This document shows, piece by piece, positions 57,130 to 64,000 of a DNA stretch of 64,000 bases. The notes under the pieces are model-generated. The model was not told the origin of the DNA. It was given only the letters and a program-made list of their open reading frames with translations, and did not search any database. A program made the position numbers and the translations under genes. The stretch's first letter is position 1. Every line of letters starts with the position of its first letter. Source of the stretch: Anaspis maculata (taxonomy: Eukaryota; Arthropoda; Insecta; Coleoptera; Scraptiidae); NCBI GenBank assembly GCA_949128115.1, contig OX421965.1, positions 31,181,681 through 31,245,680 of the forward strand, in the 5' to 3' direction.

Positions 57130-58330
57130 TATAATTAGTCACAAACAATTGATTTAAAAACAGCTTTGGGGACTGTTATTAGCGGGAACAATGATTTTTC
57201 CCAAAAAGGGGCACAGGTTAAACGGATTTAAACATGGATAATTTCGAGATGGAAAAAAAAGAAGCGTCCTTGGAAGCATTCCATTTGGCAGCACACGTCT
57301 AATTATTATGCCTTTCTGAAAGTATGCTAATCACCATGCGATGCTGATGGTGGACCGCATTTACGTGGGTCGCCAAACACGTCCGAATAATTTGAAAAAT
57401 GTTTATCGCCGTTCCAAAATCTCTCTCGCCGCGGCCGTGCCCCTTCTTAATTTTTCAACCCGCCATCTCGGATTTATATTCAAACTGATTCTATGCTAAT
57501 TCGGATCGTTAGATAAAGGCCCGAGCGGCGCCACCATTAATGTTCTCACCTTTTCATGCGTGCCAAGACGATGGCTCTTCTAATGTCCATTCAATTACTT
57601 AACGTTTAAAAAAGCCCATCCATCCGATGCGTGTTGTAACAGCGGTTATTAAGCATGTGGCGAGAGAAAAGAGCATTGGAATGCAAATTCCTCACCTGTC
57701 AAACTTTTCGAACCTCGAGAGCACATAAAAGATTTTGTTGTGAAGCATTTTCACGACAGGTAAACGGCGCCACTTGGCCGCTTCTCAATAGAATCGCCTT
57801 CCTTTGACACGTTTTCGGATGTCATGCCATATATGTACGGGGCCAGGGGCACCTGTTTTGATGGTCTACGGGCAATAAATAAAACGGCCGGTGGAACTGT
57901 GTGCTCGCGCGATGCCGCCATATTAAAATGAAATGTAATAGTCGGCAATAAGTCGAATTTATCGGTTTTCAAACATTCCAGCGGTATTCAAAACGCCATA
58001 AAAAAGAGCTTCTTGTCGCATAAAGGTGGGACGTCATAAAATTGAAATGAATAAAAAAATCTTTATGATTTATATTTTTTCGGTTCGAGCCCACAATCTT
58101 TTGTTTCCGAAACACACAACACCAATCTATTAAATGGGAACATAATAATTTTAACTATCACTTGTTGATCCGCGCATTTGATCCAATGATCCACCTACGC
58201 TCCCGAAGGCAAATAAATTCAGAGTGAAAATGAACTGAGAGAGTTTCATTCATGAGATTCTTTTGGGTCGATTCCAAAACTCGGCATTTGTTACAAAACA
58301 AGCGATTTACTCGAATAATTTTTCATCCGG
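57130..58330. promoter_or_regulatory. Possible enhancer with clustered Abd-B/Caudal-type sites
   Basis: No second copy seen. Between 57870 and 58075 there are six TTTATKR-type sites in both orientations: CAATAAAT at 57873, GCAATAA at 57945, GCCATAAAA at 57995, GCATAAAGG at 58018, GTCATAAAA at 58034 and TTTATGATTT near 58062. GCACCTG near 57850 is an E-box. Function is inferred from motif density only. Confidence 0.25.
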
Positions 58331-58825
58331 AAGTGTGGCACGCATTGTTTTTATTTATAAATCTCTCGAAATAAAAAAAAAACAGCTTGTAGATCCCAGT
58401 GTGAGGTCTGTTTATCTGGTGAGAGAAAAATGCTGTGATTGATAAGATAAATGTGTTGTGTAAATAAAATGTGAATTTTTGGAATTATTTTGGTTTGCAT
58501 AAGTACTCAATTGATGCCGCAACTTAATTTCAATAATTTTATTTGTAGATAGATATCTACTTGAAACGTTATTGAGAACAAAAAAGATCATAGGCACAGT
58601 TTTCGCTTGCTAATACCCGTATTCATAGCTGTTGCTTAATGACCACATTGTAATTGAGCGACTTTTGAGCCAAAAACCATTTCATACAAGTTCCCCTAAA
58701 GTATACGACGAGAATGTCCCTTCTCTGTCTCAAGTCTTGGAATGGTCAAAACTTATCCGAAGGTAGAGTCCCTGCTCATTCTTATCACTGCGAAACTTCA
58801 AATATGCCAAAAAATTACCCTAGCG

Positions 58826-59190
58826 GGTATATCGCTTTGGTTAACTTCGCCGATTACTCGCTGTTGTCGCTCTGAATTTAAATCTGGTGTCGGTCGGCTC
58901 ATCTCCGCATCTACATGTACTCCGAGTATCGCCTTCGGAAACATTCCACGTTCCACGGGCTTTTTGGCATATTCCGCATTGACCGCCGCGACGGCTCCAG
59001 AAACGTCAGTCAGATTCGCGTATATACCGGTGCGGCGTATGTCCTAGAAAGTCTGCACTCCGCTAATTGTGCAGATGTGTTTTACTCGCTTATTGGGATC
59101 TCTAGCTTAATCGAACATCCAGAAGCTCCGCGTTGGCTCTCGAATGTACTGGAATCACACGAGAGCCTCGCGATTTGTATCAGTATGTAT
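58826..59190 (-). repeat. LTR remnant (minus orientation)
   Basis: GCCGATTACTCGCTGTTGTC, TCTGAATTTAAATCTGGTG and CGTCGCGGCTC-type blocks are inverted matches to 60845-60905 and 60420-60450. The ORFs here are by-products. Ends cannot be fixed. Confidence 0.5.
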
Positions 59191-59722
59191 GGTAATACAA
59201 AATATAGCCCCAAATAATCGCTTGGAACTATGTTTTTGGTATTGCTATCATATTCTTTCCTTGAAGTACTGAACTGCGTTTGCATTTTGTTCAACTTTAA
59301 AAAATAATTGATCCCGCATGCTTGGTACCCAACTGAAATTTGATGCCACATTTGTGCAATCCGGCATGAAATATTGTATCAAATTAGCATAATACATACT
59401 ATTTTATCTACTTTCTCAATAATCGCCCTGAAATTGAAAATTCTGACTGTTGAAAATAGAAACTTTTGACAGGTGACACTTCAGAACTGGACATGCGCCT
59501 ACTTTCTATTGGAAATAAATTGTTTCTATTGGTTGAAAATAGTTCAATAATATGCTCCATTAGAGCACTGTTTCCGATGTAATAATGAATGCATTAGCAA
59601 CGCAGAGTAGATAAGCCCATTTTAAAACGGCTGAAATCTGGACTACAAATTCATTTCAACCACTAACATACCTACAATATAGTACAAAACATCACTTGAA
59701 AAAAAAACTACTGACACGAACT

Positions 59723-60016
59723 AATGGGGCCTTGCACTGCCACTTTTCCACACCGAGGGCGCCACAACCGTTGGGGGCAAATTCGACAATTTTGACGGCG
59801 TTGACGCTTCAGCGACCGACGTCCGTCATTTTATGTCTTGATTTGAAATTTGGATAACCTCTGTTTCTTGCTTGACGTCTCCAGTCACTGTCAGTTACTG
59901 GTCAAAGTACTCAAACTCCCTTGTTTTTCCCGTCGTTACGGCCGCTTCATCGAAGTAGGCGCCCCCTACAGTAGTGGCGACCTCACGTTGAGTTTTTCAA
60001 TTGGAAGGCCCCATTG
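59723..60016. mobile_element. MITE with CAATGGGGCCTTGCA ends (copy 2, inverted)
   Basis: Reverse-orientation copy of 25629-25921. It starts AATGGGGCCTTGCACTGCCA and ends AAGGCCCCATTG. Most of the interior aligns. Confidence 0.85.
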
Positions 60017-60279
60017 AGTTAAAATGTGACTAGAAAAAAATTTAAACTGTTGAAATATCGTTCTAGATCGCTAAAACCAGCCATGTATCACTTAAAATCA
60101 CTGAAATCGGTTGATGTCAGTAGGAAAGGTTAAAATCTGTCACAGTGGCGTTTGGAACAACCAAAGCCTACCAAATTTATCTTGAAACCACTAAAATGTC
60201 AAAATGTCATTGAAAATCACTAAAATCTGGACAAGAGGTGGACGGAACCCAGAAACAACAGTTGACACCTCATGAATTC

Positions 60280-61029
60280 GATTTCAGTGCATTCGAGAGC
60301 ATACGCGTATAGGTTCTGGACCGTTCGATTAAACTGGAGATCCCAGTAACCGAGTAGAACACATCTGCTCAATTGGCGGAGGTGCCGTTCCAGAGCACGC
60401 CGGCATACACTCGCGTGTGATAGATGTTTCTAGAGCCGTCGCGAATTTAGTTAGCAGCGGTTAATGTGGAAATTGCCAGAGTCGGTAGAATGTTCCCGAA
60501 GGTAACAATCGTAGTATACAGGTGTCCAGAAAATGGCGGAAAAGCTCTCCAGTACGTTGTAAGGGATCCTTCAGGAAATTCAGAAATTCAGATTAAAAAT
60601 TCTTCGACTTGAATTTTTGGGGTTATCATTGGTCAAAAAATGATAATTTGAATAATAATTTTCTTAGTTTCTGACTCACCCTGTAAATGAAGAAAAATTC
60701 AATACACATCCAGTGGTAGATATTTTTTTTCGGAATTCTGCCGAATTTTTTCAACATTATTTCGGAATTCTCTGAAAGGTCCCTTACGACGTACTGGAGA
60801 GCTTTTCCGCTATTTTCTGGACACCTATAAGCACAGACGCGCCGACCGGCACACCAGTTTTAAATTCAGAGCAACAACAGCGAGTGGTCGGCGAAGTTGA
60901 GCTAGAGATATCCAAGTGCAGAATAATACTTGACGTGTATTTAGTAGTACGCAGTAATAAACAGGGTGTGTTTCACAGTTTCAACGTTCATTTCTCGATT
61001 ATAAAAGAGCCCAACGATATTCGGTAACA
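60280..61029 (+). repeat. Degenerate LTR, split by a MITE
   Basis: The LTR-like sequence shares TGGCGGAGG.GCCG.TCCAGA with the solo LTR at 30202 and ends with CGTGTATTTAGTAGTACGCA and AATAAACAG, then CGGTAACA at 61022-61029. It is interrupted by the element at 60517-60829. The left end is unclear. Confidence 0.55.
60517..60829. mobile_element. TACAGGTG MITE inserted in an LTR remnant
   Basis: ACAGGTGTCCAGAAAATGGC with its near-complement at the right end; the arms are about 45 bp (continuing GGAAAAGCTCTCCAGTACGT). An internal TTCTGACTCACCCTGTAAA near 60668 is the end of another element type, so it may itself be composite. Confidence 0.8.
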
Positions 61030-61032
61030 TTA

Positions 61033-62025
61033 TACAGGTTGATTCAAAAGTGTCGGACCATCTTGAAGATGCGTAATATGGAGGTGTAGTAGAGTTCTAG
61101 AAATTTGTTCAAAAAAATTCTATGTCTTTTAATTTTGAAGCTATGGAGGGACAAAAGTTGGTCCTTCGATCGCTTCTATTTTCGTTGTTTCAAAAGATGT
61201 TAGCAAACTGTTCATGGAAAAACAAAAAATCAACCTCTGAATCTGCAATCGATTTCTGTTTTGTATACAGGGTGAATCATGAATCCTGAAAATTGATTGC
61301 ATCTTAAAGTGCCTGCAAACAGTCATAATGGTCCCATAACCTATGTAGAGCACAAAAAAATTAAATTAATTTCAATTGAATTCTTTCGCTCCTGGTTTTT
61401 AGGAAAACAAAATTTTCGTAATTCATGACTCACCCTGTATAAAAAACAGGGGTCCATGACACTTAATCGACATACTTGTAAACACTTTTTACAACCGCGA
61501 AACAAACTGTGTTGCCTTCTACTTACGATGATTAGTCTTGACCGAGGGGGAAATTGCGATCATACTCATAGTTTCTTTGCAGTTGAATTGTTTATGTCGT
61601 ACTACTTTACTATGCGGTGCCCATCTCAAGCCACTACATCCAGAAACTGAACTTGTTCTCATTAGAACTTTGAACGTGTTGTTCCCTCTTTATTTTTATT
61701 AGATTATCATTCCACACGCCATTCTGAGTGATTTGCCTATTTTTTCGTTTCGATTTGCGTGTGTACCTCAAGTGTCATGGACCCAAAAACAGAAATTCAG
61801 TACAAATTCAGAGGTTGATTTTTGCTACTCACAATTTTTTCGTGAACAGTCTACTAAAATCTTTCGAAACCACAAAAATTGAAGCAATCGAAGGACCAAC
61901 TTTTGTCCCTCCATAATTTCAAAATTGAAAGACATCATTTTTTTAACAACTTTTCAGTACTCTAATACACCTTCATATTAGGTACGCACCTATAAGGTGG
62001 TCCGACATTTCAGAATCACCCTGTA
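61033..62025. mobile_element. TACAGG foldback element, about 1 kb, interrupted
   Basis: The left end TACAGGTTGATTCAAAAGTG pairs with the right end ACATTTCAGAATCACCCTGTA, and TA lies outside both. The arms pair through GGACCAACTTTTGTCCCTCC (near 61900) and AGAGGTTGATTTTT (near 61810). The left arm is broken by the MITE at 61266-61439 and resumes with GGGGTCCATGACACTT. Confidence 0.9.
61266..61439. mobile_element. Nested TACAGGG MITE, 174 bp
   Basis: TACAGGGTGAATCATGAATC with the complementary right end GAATTCATGACTCACCCTGTA-like (61419-61439). TA lies on both sides (61264-61265 and 61440-61441). The intact right arm of the host foldback shows the sequence before insertion. Confidence 0.92.
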
Positions 62026-64000
62026 TATTGTGACAAAACATCAAATGTAATCACTTAAATCTGTCTATAAACAACCAGAATAAGGCAAAATATTATTAAA
62101 TAAGCCACAATAGTCTGTCAAAGTAGCATTCCAAACTATTCTCATCTGTCAAAATGTTAGCAAAAATCACTAAAATCAGTAGGAAAGATTTATATTTTCA
62201 TCAAAATAATAATAATAACCACTGAAGTCTGTCAAAACATTGATATTCAAATTAAAAAACTGCCACAATAGCATTTCAGATCATTTATGATTCATTTAAT
62301 TATTGAAATCACTAAAATCAATCGACTAATCCTCCCAAGCATTATTGAAATCTGTCAAAATTGTTCTACAAAACTAAAAAAAAAGCAAATCAGCAGGCAT
62401 TATTACTTTTTGGAGGATATCTCTGTAAATTTGAAAGTAACAGATCTCTACATATTTGCAAAACTTCAACCCTCCTCTTCAACTCCCACGATAAAAGCTA
62501 AAATTTGGCAGGTGGATTGGGACAAATGGTGGATGTCAGTTGTCAAATATATATTTTGTTTTTGTCGAATCTCAAGTGATTCCCGATTTCTGCCCATTGG
62601 CATTGTGTTGGTGAGGTAATGCACGAAAAAGAAGCCTTCCTTCATTTTTGATCATTGTTTTTATGGCATCGGCAGACGGACGGACAAAGTACGTATTTGC
62701 GCTGAATGTCAAGTCTATCCAAGCTCATTGCCGGTCAAATACGCGACAGAGTTAAATGAATTAGCGATGTGAATTAGTTTAGCAGCTTGCCGTTAATGGT
62801 AAATGCTGAAAGGAGAACCGATTGTTATAGAAAGCCGCGTGCGTAGGAATCTGAACGGAATTACATTACCTGTAAGTATACTTGTTGGCTTGTTGCAACA
62901 TCACAATGATATTACCATTCGAATTTTTGCCCACCATCATAATGGGACTCATGTCGCCCCTTGCATAACAGCACAACGGGCGCATTGAAATTTACGGCAT
63001 CTTTGTACGCTGTGTAGTATCCGGGTTTTGCGGAAAATATCCCAGCACCAAGAACTTGTAAATATATCAGTCGGAACAAGGCCAGCAAAATCACCTACAT
63101 ACACCATGCCATAAGGCAAATTTTTACCAATAAATCAGTAATCTTATCGCAGCAAGACAGCTGCACTAGTTTCCAAACATATCTTGTAATAAATCTATGA
63201 TTGAATAAAGTTATATACTCGATCGATTTAGGGAGTCTCCCAACCAATTCAAAAAGACGACAACCGGTCAGTGCTGGCCTTACTTGACCAAGAGGCAGTT
63301 TGGTTGTCATTACTCATTACAATTCGCTTTTAGCAGCCATCTTATGGCAGGCAGAATCGCGAATTGGCAGCTCACTATGGAATCGATTCAAATTTCGCGG
63401 GCGAAAAGTATGATTATAAGCAGCTACCAGTGGCGCCATCCCTCGGTAGTCGAATTCGCGAATAGCCGCAGATCGCAGCACTATTCCTCTGGTTTTCTCA
63501 GGTTAGGAAAGATGTTCCAGTAGCATTTTGAACAAAGTGTCAAAAATCCTATTCATGCAGGCGCGGCCAGAAACCGGAAGACCATCATCATCGTCGGAAA
63601 GGTGTCCACGAATACTTTTACCTACATTTATTTATAAAGCACGCACGTATAAATTCCAGAGATGCAACTGCAGAGATAGGCGCCAGCCAGCGCACCGCGA
63701 CACCGGCATGATGGCATGTCCCATGCTAAATAAATTCACATGCATCTCACCGGCAAACTGTCCTGTTTCCATTTGCATAATACTCGCGAAATATAAAAGC
63801 AAAACGGTTTCCGTGGTAAAACGTTAACGTATGCAGTTTAAATTTGTCTTACTCGCTAGTCACTTGCACATGCGTGACGCTAAATGGCACCAGCAGGATG
63901 AAGACATTCAATCTTGCATTCAAATCGCCAATAAGATTAGTGTTATTATTTTGCGCCAATGATAATCCTCCGGTTGCAGGAGAAGGCTTATTTACGAGGG
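62026..64000. other. Right-hand intergenic block
   Basis: 62030-62350 has several imperfect 'CACTAAAATCTGTCAAAA' strings, also near 60070-60230, which look like a degenerate short tandem repeat. From about 62640 no repeat partner is seen. Octamer-like ATTTGCATAAT at about 63771 and AAATATAAAAGC at about 63790 could be regulatory. No exon supported. Confidence 0.3.

Noticed and set aside
58915..59217. 100-codon + strand ORF
   Set aside because: Falls in an LTR remnant that matches 60.3-61.0 kb in inverted orientation; no protein family fits.

Overview
This is eukaryotic DNA, almost certainly from an insect and plausibly a hemipteran. The evidence is intron-split genes with GT-AG introns, AT-rich spacers full of short inverted-repeat transposons, tRNA-derived SINEs, frequent GTAGGTACC-type strings, and a transposase fragment of a kind common in hemipteran genomes. 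Species cannot be fixed from the sequence alone. No prokaryotic feature (operon, ribosome binding site, CRISPR array) is present.

Two protein-coding genes are well supported, both on the + strand. At 639-7645 lies a six-exon homologue of ZFYVE1/DFCP1, a phosphoinositide-binding protein of ER omegasomes and lipid droplets. It has an N-terminal P-loop NTPase and two C-terminal FYVE zinc fingers; the spliced product is 701 aa and every intron is phase 0. At 28566-34670 lies a four-exon forkhead transcription factor of the FOXN2/FOXN3 (CHES1-like) group; the spliced product is 490 aa, one intron is only 58 bp and cuts the forkhead domain, and an AU-rich 3'UTR follows to about 36.52 kb.

The rest is non-coding and rich in mobile DNA. 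ZFYVE1 introns hold a broken antisense reading frame, a foldback element and a SINE. From 7.8 to 28.5 kb there is no gene: SINE, MITEs, a 1.3-kb foldback next to a 2.1-kb element with terminal inverted repeats, three copies (one in a FOXN intron) of an unclassified repeat, and a CpG-rich block with a perfect RFX X-box palindrome and a CRE. The last FOXN intron carries a solo LTR with a target-site duplication, a foldback and a SINE. From 36.5 to 64 kb there is no recognisable host gene: a 2.6-kb near-palindrome, TA-flanked 'TACAGGG' foldbacks (one with a second element nested in its arm), a Tc1/mariner-like transposase remnant, and LTR remnants. These alternate with blocks for which I see no second copy; some are dense in homeobox-like sites and may be cis-regulatory DNA.

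The window is best read as two host genes in a transposon-rich landscape. The most distinctive biology is the number and diversity of long foldback elements. Their paired arms allow the order of some insertions to be read directly.
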